This document shows positions 37,341 to 50,185 of a DNA stretch of 64,000 bases, one piece after another. The position numbers and the translations under genes were made by a program. The stretch lies in the NCBI GenBank assembly GCA_935421135.1, contig OW285188.1, positions 22,979,233-23,043,232 on the forward strand, given 5' to 3'. The DNA is from Bugulina stolonifera. Taxonomy: Eukaryota; Bryozoa; Gymnolaemata; Cheilostomatida; Bugulidae. Positions within the stretch are counted from its first letter, which is position 1; each line of letters starts with the position of its first letter. Below the pieces are notes generated by a model, which did no database searches, was not told the origin of the DNA, and was given only the letters and a program-made list of their open reading frames with translations.

Positions 37341-37479
37341 ACCCGGCCTTGTCTAACCCATCCAACCCGGTTTCCTCTGACCCATTGCATCACTAACCTG
37401 GTGGCTGTAACTGTAAACAGATCACTACTAAAGTAAACGCACAATTAGTTAAGTGAATACTTGGCCAATAGGGCTAATA

Positions 37480-38847
37480 CAGTGATGTCAGAAAGTTTGG
37501 AAACACCTACTTTATTTTAGTAACTTCTTAGTTGACATCTTGTTTTTCGTTTTTGCATCATTCCTACCCCAGCAAATTATATATCAGTGGATTCAGAAAA
37601 GTGTGTAGAATATTCTTAAGCTATAATTGTCTATATTAGCAGTAGCAGCTAAGCTTTACAGCAAATTTTTGTGTAGGCTATCACTATTTACATCTTACTA
37701 TAATCACAACGAGTTTCACAAAAAATAGTAGTACTTAGAGGTGATATCACAACAATTACAAATTGGTGAATTTTTTAATGATAATGGTGAACAATGACAG
37801 TTCATTAGTGATTGAACTGCAGTATATTGTCAGTACTTAGTGGGGTATCCTTTACTTTTAATAACCAGTCGGCAGTGGTGTAGCATGCTTTTTACACGTT
37901 TGCTGAGCTCCTCGTGGCTGATGGTGTGGTGCCATGCTCCAATTATTTTCTCTATTGACTGTCTCTTATTCATTGGTTGTTCTTTTCTGACTAGGCTTCC
38001 CATCTGTTGCCACAGATTTTCTATGTGGTTAAGGTCAGGGCTTTGTGCCAACCATGGTATGGTTCGAACGTCTTTAGCCGTCATCCATTTCTTCACAATC
38101 TTGGCGCGGTGGCATGGTCATCTTGGAAGTATGAATTTTAGAGCAGAAAATGCTGCCAAGCTCTGCAACTCTTTTTCCTGATAATCAAACTTGGTATTTC
38201 CAAGATGACAATGCACCATGCCAAGATTGTGAAGGAATGGATAACTGCTAAAGACGCCCGAACCATACCATGGTCGGCACAAAGCCCCGACCTTAACCAC
38301 ATAGCAAATCTGTGGCAACACATGGGAAACCTAGTCAGAAAACAGCAACCAATGAATAAGAGACAGTTGATAGAGAAAATAATTGGAGCATGGCACCACA
38401 TCATCAGCCACGAGGAGCTCAGCAAACGTGCAAAAAGTATGCCACACCACTGCCGACTGGTTATCGAGAGTAAAAGATACCTTATTAAATACTGACAACA
38501 TACTGCAGTTCAATTTACTATTAAACTGTCATTGTTCACCATTGTCATTAAAAAACTCAACAGTTTGTAATTTTTGTGACATCACGTTCTGTAAGTACTA
38601 CTGTCTTTGTGCAACTCGTTGTGATTAATAGTATGATGTAAATGGTGATAGCCTATACGAAAAAATTCTGTAAAACTTAGCTGCTACTGCTAATGAAGAT
38701 AGTTATAGCTTAAAAATATGCTACACACTTTTCTGAATCCACTGATATATAACTTGTTGGGGTAGGAATGATGCAAAAGTGAAAAATAATGCCAACTTAG
38801 AAATTACTAAAATAAAGTAGGCATTTCCAAACTTTCTGACACCACTG
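37480..38847. mobile_element. Palindromic (foldback) Tc1-like element
   Basis: Two 3' halves of the same Tc1-like transposon face each other. The left arm, minus strand, encodes AQSPDLNHIENLWQQMGSLV at 37,830-38,096. The right arm, plus strand, encodes AQSPDLNHIANLWQHMGNLV at 38,205-38,495. The arms are about 650 bases each, separated by about 70 bases. Both ends carry the same terminal sequence (cagtgatgtcagaaagtttg; its inverse ends at caccactg), each flanked by TA, the Tc1 target site. Neither arm has a complete transposase. Confidence 0.9.
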
Positions 38848-38889
38848 TAGGTAAAGTTCAAATCACTTACCTGTTGGGCAGTTAACCGG

Positions 38890-41800
38890 TTAGTGAGCGT
38901 GCATCTTAGGAGAGACAACATGCTCATCAGTGAAGTAGAGCTCATTGATTCGCCGGAGAAGCTGCTGCAGGTTGTCAAAATCTTGTATAATGACCGAGAG
39001 GGAATTGTTGGGGAGTACAGTGGTGACAATAGCAAACAGGTGTCCAAAAACAAGAGAATCTAGTGGAGTGACTCTACAAATTATTTGGTCATACAACTAG
39101 GCCTACATATGACAGAATAATATCCAACATACATGTACATACAACATTATAAATATAAATAATGAATATACAAAAATTTTATTCAGTTTTAAGCAGAATA
39201 CCAATAGTAGAAAAAGCATCCTACATTGCCTGATTTATGAGAAAACATTTACATGTAGGTATATACCAGTATTTACATTGCCATGCTGAAGACTTTCAAT
39301 AACATACCAATAACTATGTTCTTCCAAGGGATGTGAGGATACATACATGACTTGTTATACATGTAGCTTATTTCCAATTTAAAAGCAAGCAATGTTGATA
39401 AAACAATTGTCCACCCTCTCCCATTATCCTCTTGTTATAAAACAAAACTTTGCTACACATTCCCACATTTACAGATAAGTAAGCTAAGGAAGCAATAAAT
39501 GCCAGCTGAGGAATTAATATCAGCTTAATCTACAAAAATCAATTTTCCAGCAGGTCCCAGTAGTTGCTAGTCTTGATTCTTTAATCATTGGAAGTTGTGT
39601 ATGTTGCGTTAAAATCATTAAATTCAATCATTATTCATGTGGGCATAGTTTTATAAGCTTTATAAGTGATGCAAAATCATAAGAGGCAAAGGACACCATC
39701 AGATATGGGAGATGTTAGCTTACTAAAAAGTATTATATAGACTACACGCAGCAAGATTTTATGAACCACAACAAGCAAACAAATAAAGGAAGCCACTTAC
39801 TGGTCACCAAAGAAAAATTTCTTGTTTCCAAGTTTTACAGACAAAGTTTGACAGCATGTTCTCACTTTTTCACATACCTGGAACGCAAATTAAAGGACAA
39901 CGTTACATTTTAATTCTACATTTTAAATCGTCACCAACATGATATTGCTGATTGCCTCTTAATATGGTGTAGGCCCATATAAGTATCCTACTTTTATACA
40001 GCTAAGATACTACAGCATGGACGTACCAAACCAAATAAATTGAGGTTTATAGATATTATTTTGAGCAACACCTGTCCGGGGAGAGTAGGGGAGAGTATTC
40101 CCTCGAAACGTTTATGTATATCAAAATAGCACAGGGCAACGAGTGTAAAATTTTCTACCCTTGTACTGATATTTGGAGAAGAGGAAGAGCTAACTATTGG
40201 TACATGTTTGGATTTCCTAGTGCCAGCTGGTGAAACAATTGTAAGGAAGATAATACTATCAGTACATCCTACAATATAAAATATGAATGCATAGTACATG
40301 TATATGTGCTCATGGAATTATATCATGTGAATGGACATGTACACGCCCGTGTAATAGTATAGTAATAACCATTTGGTTTTGTATCCATGTGTAACGTGGG
40401 ACCATAGGCTTAATGATATCTTATGATGGAGGAATTGTTAGCTGTACCAGGTAGTCCAGGGAAACATGGATCAAGGATATGAGAAGTCTAATCTGGGCTG
40501 AAATCATCTCCTAAATTACTAGATGTGTTACTCCACAATCAACCTAAGATACTTGTGGTTTAATAGCATCAAATTATTGGGGATATCCTTGTGATGTCTT
40601 TCCGTCATTGATACAGCGGACAGAATTTGTTGGTGCTGCAGCGCCTCCCTCAGTGTCCACCCACACCTAAGAAGGAAATCTTCTCTACATCCAGTTCAAC
40701 ACTATAGCAGGTAGAGGTAGTCAACTGGAGTGAATTTATATGGACCATCATACTGGGGTTACCATTCGGGCATGGAATAATAGAATAGACATTGAAACAA
40801 AGGGCAAGAATTGCACAACTTTTCAACATATTACCCAATCCCAAAACTATAAATAGGGTAAAAATTCATTAATCAAAACATGTCTAGAGGTGTCAACATT
40901 TGTTGCATGATGGCATGCATGTAGATAAAAATATCGATCACGTTCCGAAAGTTGAACCAATTTATTGACTATTTTAAATATCAATCAAAATACCATCAAA
41001 ATAGTTATAAGGCACCCAAGTTTCTGCAGTAACCTTTAAGCCTATGGTATGTTCAAAACTGGGTTGCACATGATCATGATTGTATAGGCTGGGCAAAATG
41101 GCCTAGTTGCAACATGATGAATGTTCTTCATTTTGCATACAAATGATCTTTCTAACGCAAGTAATTTAAACATTCCACAAGCAGAATGGGCTACATTATA
41201 TAATTTGTCATACTTTTGGATTTACCAATTAGTAATTTAGAAAAGATATGGGTATAGATCTCTTTTTCATTCATTTATACATGTATGTACCATTTCCTTC
41301 TTCCAGGCATCTTTCACTTTTCATGTGGGGTAGCTCAGTGACAAAATTTATCTGTCATGGTTTTATTTGGAGCTCATTTTATGGATACCCTTCCTTCGGC
41401 AACCCTCCTCCTTAATCCGGGCTTGGGACTAGCAATGGGTAATTTTGGCTAGCACCCCAATGACGCAGTGGCTAAGTGGCACGGGGCCATTATAAGGTTG
41501 GATGCCTTCCTAACACCACTAATAAACTTTTACAAAAACTGAACCTGAAAGTTCTGAGCTCTAACCTCGAGGCCACGTAGGTCTTTCTCATAGCGTTCCT
41601 CACCACGTGAAATAAATGATCCATCTAGTACCAGAGATTAGGCTGTAGACTGTTCTCAGCCATAAATCGTTCAAACAGCTTAAAACCCTTATGTAGAGCA
41701 TCTTTACTACCAGGGAAACGGATAATTTGCTGACCAATATCTTTGATCACTATCCTGTATGTCAACGGCATGGTAGTTTAAAACAGTAGTCCTTCGCCAG

Positions 41801-44800
41801 TTTAGCAGTGATAAAGATTTATTCTTAACACAAACTCGAAGCAAACATTCTTGCCTGTATACTTTGGTTGCAGTTCCATCTACCCCATGTTCACACCATT
41901 TTTTAGTGTCTGCTAATGTGGTGTGCAGAGTGTAGAATGGCAGCCACCACTTCTAAACCTCGTAACAGATGTACACGTAAACCTACACACTACTATTACA
42001 ACAACACCATATTATGGTTAACAGTTGTCTGCCCTTATAAAGGAGGGCAAACAACTCTGAAATAAACTGACCTCATCCTGAGTGAGACCAGACCACCCCT
42101 GAGCTCCGAGTATCTTTTTCATTTCTCTTTGTTTAAAGAAAGGGATGAGGGTGTTGAGCGGCCATGGATAAACAGAGCCATACCGAGGCTTCGTTACCTT
42201 GAATTAAAGTATCATAAATGGATATTATACGTGGATATTTTAATGAACAAAATCCTTGCATTTTTAAAGCCTGCATAATGTTGACAGTAAACTACAAATG
42301 CAGATAATAAGCCAAGATTCTTAATAGTCAAGAGCTCAATTTATGAAGTGTAAAAATGAAGCAGTCGAACATTGAATAGTAATACAATATGCATAATCCA
42401 CATTTACTGGCCTACAGCATTTCCATTTGATGTCGTGATCAAACTTTCAAAGAAAATGTGGTATATGTGATGCTTTGATTATGAAACCTTTCCAGCAATG
42501 AATGTACACTCGTATACATTCATGATAAAGATATTAGAAATAGGAAGACAAAGCAGAGAACACGTAAATAGAAACTTTGTTAAACTTACTTCACATGCTA
42601 CAATGGGATCCATCCAGGCCATATACATCTGCAATTGTACAGGTGAATGATAGACTACAAGTATGTCACTACATGACCTTGATAAATCAACCACCACATA
42701 GATCGCTAATTCTTTACTGGCAATGGAGGTGGTATTGAATAATTTGGAACAGTGCGCAGCATTGATATCAGTATGCAGGAATTAACAGTTACTAAATGCA
42801 TGATAAGAAACGTCTATATGTTGAGGTTTGGGGTAAGAGCGAACAACTTACAAAATGGAGAGAAGACAACTCTTACTTTCCTAAGGATTTGCAAAATATT
42901 CGCTACATTATAACATATACAACATATCTTATCACGTATTTAGTGAATGTTAATGCCTCCAGTATAATATAATGGCCCAGAAATATCAATTTAGGCCTAT
43001 AGTGGAATATACATTCTATGCTTGCCTGAAGTTAGGTTTTTAAGAGATGATGATATCTTTGCTAGGAAATCGATTTGAAACGTACGCCCAATCGTTATAT
43101 GCGAGTCTAATAGGTAACTTTAGAGCATGAAAGACAATCAAGGAATTACAGTCAAACAACATCTAAAGCTAATAACTCTACAGTCATGGGGATTTGATAG
43201 GGTACAGTATTGCATTCACTTGCTCACATTAGTGTTTAATATACAGTAGCTGTTTGTAGACAACTTCTACTATCAAAGCAAGATAAGGAATAGTTACCTC
43301 TGCGCTGCCCAGCACACTCTCTACCATTGCCATATAAGCATTCATCTCAGCCAGGCTACTCTCATCCAATTCTGTCTGAAGTCCTTTAGTCTACAGAAAC
43401 ATACACAGAGTTAATCATAGCCATAGCCACTGGCCATAGCAATATCATGATGACAGATATTTCACCCTTTCAATAATTACCAGTCAATTGTAAATTCTGT
43501 GTAGACTCTCGCCAGAAAATTATTTTAACCACTTGGAATTTCCAACGCTTGTACTATCCTATATTCTACATTATATAGATGGTAATCACAACATTTATCA
43601 GCTGACTAGCATAGAGCAGAAAAACGTTAGCTTGTAGTAAGTCTTATACATATAGGCCTACAAATTAATGCCTACCCAGTTCGTGAATCTTGCTAATAAG
43701 ATGACATGGGAGAAAACCAATTAGTGGAAAGGATGAAAATCCACTTGCTCTTCACCATTCCTGGTGAGCTACTAATTAGCCTTCTAGAAAGCTCACAGCG
43801 AAATAAAGCTTTCATAATTAAAAGCTAGAAAGCTTTATATATATACCACCCAAGAAGTACTTTCCCTACAGCCCACACGAGAAGTAATCAAGTATAGTTC
43901 CACACTATACCCTACAGTTGAATAGCCATATTATAAACACACACTTGCATTGGAGTTATCTTACCTTAACATTAACATAAGATACAAGTTCATCAAAGCT
44001 TGTCAGTAGTATCCCGTTTTGTGCAAACACTGGAACCTTTCCTATGAGTAAGAATAATACAATCTACAACCCTTCACTATGTCTCACGGCCTTCCCCTTC
44101 CTGCAGGCCTGCATCTTAGGTCTACGTACTACAGACTGCTATGGGCCCATATTTGCTATGGTAATAGATGGAGTTGGCCCTAAGAGTTTACATACATGTA
44201 CATACTAGAGCACTATAATTATATATAATCTTGTTCAGCAAGAGTAGACCAAATGACTATAATAATGCACATGCCCAACTGACATTGTGATGATAGTATA
44301 CTACTGATACGCCAATTATGTACTTGGCTAATGTAATGTATGACCAACATACTAATCTACACACATTTGTACTTAGTTGCAACCTATGAGCAAGTTTGAA
44401 ATACTTGTCCAACGTGTGATCACGGAATAGACAACAGGCTTGTATAGTAATTTCATACGCGGAACATGCAAGCTCTATGTAGATAAGCCATAGAACATAC
44501 CAGTAGGAGATATAAACTCGGAGTTACTCCTTCTCTCAGTGCGATACTTGAGGTGACACATTTGGAGGAAAGTACGAACACTGAGTGATCTAGCAAAGTC
44601 TGGAAGCGAGATCTCACTTAGCTCATCTTGGAAATACAGAACTGTGTCCTCGGGCCATGTTGTATCTGAACACATAACACTAGTCTAACAATATGCTATC
44701 ATGTAATACGCTGTACAATACACCCAACTAACTAGTTTCAATAGTGTAAGCATCTCATTACAAGTTAGTGTGGCTGTGAGACCAGCGCTCCAAGCAGATG

Positions 44801-44927
44801 TAGTTTAGTAACTGTACCATTACCATGGGTTAAAAGGAAATTGTCACAATCAGTGCTGTAAAAGCACATCAAATGCCAATAACTGATATTTACCCATTCC
44901 AGCGACAATGCTTTGCAGCAACGTCAT
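38890..44927 (-). CDS. MTX2: Metaxin-2, complete, 8 coding exons
   Basis: Exons 44894-44927, 44501-44665, 43965-44041, 43298-43390, 42590-42628, 42072-42197, 39801-39877, 38890-39073. Phases agree throughout, giving 264 residues, the length of animal MTX2. Landmarks: TWPEDTVLYF and TFLQMCHLKYR (thioredoxin-like N domain), FISPTGKVPVFAQNGILL, AEMNAYMAMVESVLGSAE, MYMAWMDPIVACE, KPRYGSVYPWPLNTLIPFF, then CCQTLSVKLGNKKFFFGDQ and LDSLVFGHLFAIVTTVLPNN in the GST-like C domain. Metaxins are cytosol-facing outer-membrane proteins of mitochondria that work with the SAM complex in protein import and in mitochondrial transport. The 2.2-kb intron between exons 6 and 7 holds a SINE. A strong donor (CAG/GTAAGT at 38,870) lies only 19 bases after the stop, which suggests a 3' UTR intron. 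The palindromic Tc1 element begins 42 bases beyond the stop. Confidence 0.95.
41335..41600 (-). mobile_element. tRNA-derived SINE, copy 3
   Basis: Minus-strand copy in the large MTX2 intron. Read on the minus strand the head is cgtggcctcgaggttagagc followed by a B-box-like stretch (ttcaggttcag). The body (cattataaggttggatgcct on the plus strand) matches the copies at 4,190 and 25,676. Confidence 0.65.
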
Positions 44928-45959
44928 GTAGACTCGGTCTACGTAGAGGTTCTTAGTCTTCCACACAAATTTGATTTATTACTATGGCAGCCTCTCAGCC
45001 TATAAATTCTAGCCTATATTTCACTTCACTTCCTTCTCAAAGAACTCTATAACAAATATATAACATAGTAACTGATAAAAACAAGCCCAAAATATTTATT
45101 CAGAATACCAATAGAGTGGGTAAGCATATATTCCAATTGACACACTGAAATTATTATCAACTGTTGATGATAGACTGAAGTTGTTCACATTCCAGAACCC
45201 GGCAAGAGAGCTCTTCCCACTTTCCCACTTATACTAACCATAACCTATCAAGAATAGTTTGTCTTATTGACTACAATTTCATGTGTCAATATTAATATCA
45301 GAATGTGACAAATAGGCCTATATATGATACAATTGTTTTCAATTGAAATCAGAGATTAAAATTAAATCTCAAGTTCTAAGATTATAAATTAAAATAAAAT
45401 CAATCGTGTGCTGTTTCCAGTAAACCATTCTCATTTCAACAGCAACCATTGGGGTTGCACTCCCCGCCTTGGCAGTGATACTTATATGCTTCATACTTGC
45501 CAAGACACCTCATTCTCTATCTCTTAGTCTCCTGCATTCCATCCCTCCTTGTATCCAATGATTGAACTACATGTACATGACTACATGCAATTCCCATTAT
45601 TTGCCAAAACATTGAACACTGGTGTGGTCCAGTTTTATTATTTTTCATAAGATGGTTGACTTATGTGGATATTGTTGTCATACTAGACCACCTAGGGGGT
45701 AGAAGTGGTATGCCTCACATGGGACAGGAGTGGCGCATGGTTTGGCCAGTGTTTGATGGATATGGACCAGGGGGTCATTTCATAGTTTGGCAGTGCAGGT
45801 TGTTATGACCTGCCATTTGAAGAAACTAAGAATACTTTGTCATGCATCATAGCTGTCCAATTTTTAAATCTTGAATAGTTCGAGGCAGGAAACTCTAGTG
45901 GCATAGGTTGCTGTGTGCTCTTAAGGATCTCGGTTAGCCTTTGCTTTGGGATCTAGTTT
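44928..45959. other. Non-coding, upstream of MTX2
   Basis: Probable MTX2 promoter side. No TATA or other defined site recognised. The right part may belong to the LINE remnant that follows. Confidence 0.4.
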
Positions 45960-46250
45960 GCATCTGGCAGTTTAGTTGTCTGGTGAGCTCATCATAAGAT
46001 GAATTCGGGGTAGGGTGAGAACCTTCATTTGAAATGACAGCCATCAGGAGATCTACTCTGCGCTTTCTCCGCCTCTATGCCAAGGGCACTAGACCAAGCT
46101 TATGCTTAACTTCTTCGAGCCCCTTCTCTTGATGTTAGCAATGAATCTAGTTGCGCCGTCCTGTATATTTTCAAGCTCTTCGATGTCCTTCTTTGTGCTT
46201 GGATCCCAGCTGAAACCTCTTATACCTCCCTGGAGCATGGCTATGACAAT
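45960..46250 (-). mobile_element. LINE reverse-transcriptase C-terminal remnant
   Basis: Minus strand reads WDPSTKKDIEELENIQ then ATRFIANI, followed by an Arg-rich RRRKRRVDLLM segment. This is the conserved tail after the reverse transcriptase in many LINEs (the motif with WDP, a KDI/KLE run and an ARF). Interrupted, so dead. Confidence 0.65.
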
Positions 46251-46614
46251 CTACATGTTGTGATGTATTGAAACATAATACTGTGAATATCAACTAATAA
46301 TCTACCTTGAACCGCATACCCAAATGCGCTCACTAATAATACCTAATACCTAATAAAATAACTTACATCAACTTACATCAATGCCTGCAACGCTCGAGAC
46401 CGCCTAAGGGGGCAGAAAGGACGTGCCTCATTGTTGTGTAGTGGCTAGCATGGTGGAATACTGTGTTCCAGTAGGAAGCTTGTGCTGGCCATTTAGGGGC
46501 AGAGTGGATACCTGGATTGTACACATCCAGATGATTTTACTAGGCGGATGCCTGGCTGTTAGGACAATTGGTTTTATCCTTCCACAACAGTTTCCTCCCC
46601 ATACCATACATGAT

Positions 46615-46639
46615 CTCAAGAATAATGATTATTCTTGAG
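46615..46639. repeat. 25-bp perfect palindrome
   Basis: ctcaagaataat, one central g, then its exact inverse. It stands immediately left of the larger foldback element. Confidence 0.85.
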
Positions 46640-46641
46640 AA

Positions 46642-47001
46642 CCTATCAAACCGATTTTAATATTTCATTATTTATCATAATTATTAATTATAAGTTCTAA
46701 TGACCCCGTGTCAGGTTATTACTCAAGATAAGATCTTGTCTGTTCAAGCGAGTGGAACTTGCTTGAACAGACCGTGGAACTCCCCTCGACTTTGCTCTTG
46801 TCTGGACAGTCGATTTTGGTTGGTTTATTAATGCATTGTAGAACTTACAAAGGGCAGGGTGGGCCTCTTCTTTAGACAAGATCTTATCTTGAGTAATAAC
46901 CTGACACGGGATCATTATAATAATCATTATAACTTATAAAATAATTAATAATTATTATTATAATAAATAATCTAATGCAATATTAAAATCGGTTTGATAG
47001 G
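46642..47001. mobile_element. 360-bp foldback element (MITE-like)
   Basis: The ends are inverted copies: cctatcaaaccgattttaat at the left, its inverse ending ggtttgatagg at the right. A second, stronger inverted pair lies inside: gtgtcaggttattactcaag at about 46,708 and its inverse at about 46,885, with over 40 bases pairing. Together the arms are about 100 bases. The loop contains a third small palindrome (gttcaagc ... gcttgaac). No coding capacity. No clear target duplication was seen. Confidence 0.75.
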
Positions 47002-48188
47002 CCTATAACTTAACTTAGTATGATTTGATACTACGGTAAGTTACTAAGTAAAGTTTAGTTTCAGTTAAGTTAGTTAGAGCACTAGACTATCAAGTGACTG
47101 ACTATGACTATGCACTATACTGACTATGACTATCAAACCAATTTTAAATTGAATTTAGTGAATTTTTATTTTTAATTTTTATTTTAATATTTATATATTT
47201 ATTATAGTTCCGTTGCTTTTATTCTCTCTTCGAGTGTTATGGCATATAAACTGAATCTGAGTGTAATTAGTTGGGCTCTGTGGGAATGCAAGTTGGCATC
47301 AGTCACCAGATCAGATAAAATAAAACACAATCAATGACAGTATATTCTACAAATTTTGTCCTATGCCGCCATCCCGCCGCCACAAAGAGTCATCAGCCTC
47401 TCCAAACGCGTAATGGTGAGTATCATAGAGTTACCTCTATGGTGAGTATATTGTAAACATAGAGGTATGATTGTAAACATTCTCCTCAGATATACTTGTA
47501 CAACATTATTATAGCTGTTCAATTTTTACCATTTCTTGAATAGTCATAGTCCAAGAATTTGCTCATTAGGTATACGATGTAACAGAGTATCAAATAAGAT
47601 TATAACATCGAAAGAGTTTTTCTGGTCTATTATAAACAAAATAAATAATAAAACAAAAATATAAATTTATAAAATTAAAACGTTGTTATTAAAACAGGCC
47701 ACTATCCAGACAGTTTTATGCAGTATACGTCTGTGAATATACTATACTTTAGTTCTAATCAAATATCGGTAAACTTTAAATAAACGACGAAGATAATTGA
47801 TCGTTTATTTTTTATTAATTAATCAATATCAATCAATTAATTAATTATTTTAGTTTTATATTAAATAATTAGTATTTAATATTTGTATTGTTCTTTATTT
47901 TCTTAATAAAAGCGTCATGATGATCTAAGGCGATCATCAAACTCAAAGCTCAAAGCTCAATGCTCACACTGAAGGAGCGGAATGTCTCAAAATGAGAAGT
48001 ATCATAGTAGGCCTATGTTGAACCACTAGAAAAGAGGCACCGGTCTTCCCATATAACCTGAGTAAGTCTAGTCTCATTAATTATTTGGCAACAGTATCAC
48101 CACTCCAACAAAATGATCATCAACAACCTACATCTATTTAGAGAGCCAGTTTCTCATCAGCTTGAAAACATCAACATGTCATGTCAAT
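47002..48188. other. Non-coding AT-rich spacer
   Basis: No gene seen. A stretch near 47,145 (tatcaaaccaattttaaatt) resembles the end of the foldback element at 46,642, perhaps a decayed relative. Confidence 0.4.
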
Positions 48189-48189
48189 T

Positions 48190-48226
48190 TGGAAAATGCT
48201 CCATTATGATAATGGAGCATTTTCCA
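48190..48226. repeat. Short hairpin, 17-18-bp arms
   Basis: ggaaaatgctccattat, one base, then its exact inverse ataatggagcattttcc. Perfectly paired over the arms. Confidence 0.9.
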
Positions 48227-48235
48227 GATTGTAAA

Positions 48236-48336
48236 TAGAGCAGTCCGTTCTTTTGCTGTGCGAATGAAGAACGATATCTGATAATGATTATCATATATCG
48301 TTCTTAATTCGCACTGCAAAAGAACGGACTGCTCTA
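48236..48336. repeat. Long hairpin, about 40-bp arms
   Basis: tagagcagtccgttcttttg at the left is matched by caaaagaacggactgctcta at the right. Pairing continues inwards through gcgaat and aagaacgatat with only two or three mismatches to a short AT-rich loop. It lies ten bases right of the smaller hairpin. It could be a foldback mini-transposon or the template of a hairpin RNA. Confidence 0.9.
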
Positions 48337-50185
48337 CCTACTGGTAGTCTATTACTTATCTCTCCGCGTGGCTATTGTCTCTTATTGTTGCATACCAGAA
48401 ATATTAAATAACTTATGAGAAAACAAGTCTCCCAAGTCACAGCTGGCTGCTGGCACTGGAGACTGGGATAACTCAAGGCTATGAAGGCATAATAATAGTA
48501 CATACTCGCTAATGAATCTATGCGCCCAAATCTTTACGGATTAGCCTATTGAACTCCATGATATCTGACGAGTGACGATTTAAATGTTTCAATGCGTTCC
48601 AATTTCTTTAGCTATTTGTATTTTTGAGCAAACATCTATCTGCAGAGATTCCTCATTAGAGCATCTCGGAAACTTAGAACAGAGGGACTGATAATTTAAT
48701 GGTATAATTTGCTGATGAACTGAAGGTCTCAACTTCCCTCAAATTGGAGGTTTCAAGACATTACAGACAGACAAATATGGTGATGGCTGTGATTTAACTC
48801 AAACTGTGCTGACGTCACTTCCCGTTAACATACATTTTCTATGATTATATATTTAGTGTGATATAAAGATCTGCTACTAAAGAAGAATACGTTTGTGCAG
48901 TATCATTCCAGGTTGGCCAATACCACAGAAGCTTTTTCCAAATAATTATCAGAGATTTGCAGATATACGCTACAAGGACAAACTCTGTTGTAGCATCAAC
49001 TCAAATATTTTATACTGCTGGTTGTTATACTACACACTTATTCAAAAGAGGCACTCACCTTATTTTTATTGTTCAAGCGTGTTCCATAAGGTAAAGATAT
49101 TCAGAGTTATTGGTAATTACAATGCATTTTAGTTTATAAATATTCTATTCACTATGAGACTGGGCTGTCAGTTGGCACTAAACCACCAACACAATAATGA
49201 CCATCGACAGTCAACATTTAATTTTGGAGTTATGTTCTCATGCTCCCTGCATAAATTGAAGTATCTGTTTTAGAAGTGAAAGCTATCTATCGCTATTCCA
49301 TTAGACTTGTATACTTCATGATCTTAACTTTACATTAACGGATTCAACCTAGTGAATGGGTTATCTAACTACAGGGCTCCCAAGTTACTTAGTCAGAAAA
49401 TCGAGCAAATGTACAATGTAATGTACTACAGTATGAGCAGTGTTTAGTGTATTAGTATTACCCCATTAGCAATATTGGTCAGATATATACATGTAAATAA
49501 AGCTGTTGGTCACCTACATGTACATATCTATAGCTCTAAGGGGTTAGCATTAGTAATTTCTCACAGCCTAATAGCCTAATCTCAGTGCATATATGTAATT
49601 TAGTCCTTATCCTTGGAAGGTAATAGAATTAGTAGCCTTTTCCTAAGAATCCCTAAGCAACTCACAAGCTATGAGATAAGCTCAAGATTAATTTAGAGAT
49701 TGTAGAGTAATTCAATTGAAAATATGGCTAATGTGAGAAAATTTCCAAAAATCCGAGCAGATTATTAATAATGAAAAACCTCCCGAGCTCTCCGAGCAAG
49801 CACTGAAAATCCGAACTGCTCGGGAAAATCCGAGAACTTGAGAGCCCTGTAACTAGTACCTATTATCAGTCATTACAGGCACAATGCTTTGATCAAGCTC
49901 AGAAATGTTGCAAATTAAAGTACCTATAGAGTTTCCACCTATTTTGTATGTTTACCCAAACAGTGGTAGCTCAGAAAGGGGTCCATGGTTTTTCTTATTC
50001 TGAATGCCATAAAAATAAGCCGTTATAATGCAAAAATGTTACACAGTTGACCCTGAACGTACTCATGAAGTCCCTAATAATGAGATTTGTACTGAGTTAC
50101 AGTTTTCACAAATTATACATTTGCTGTTTTAGTCCCGCCTCTTACTACTTGGTTTTCCTACTTTGATGACTTGCTCTTGTCAACA
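48337..50185. other. Non-coding, upstream of YPEL5
   Basis: No gene seen. The right end should hold the YPEL5 promoter and 5' UTR, but no defined element was recognised. Confidence 0.4.

Noticed and set aside
36896..37444. Long open frames on both strands encoding hexapeptide repeats
   Set aside because: They follow directly from an 18-bp satellite whose period is divisible by three; no start context or flanking exons.
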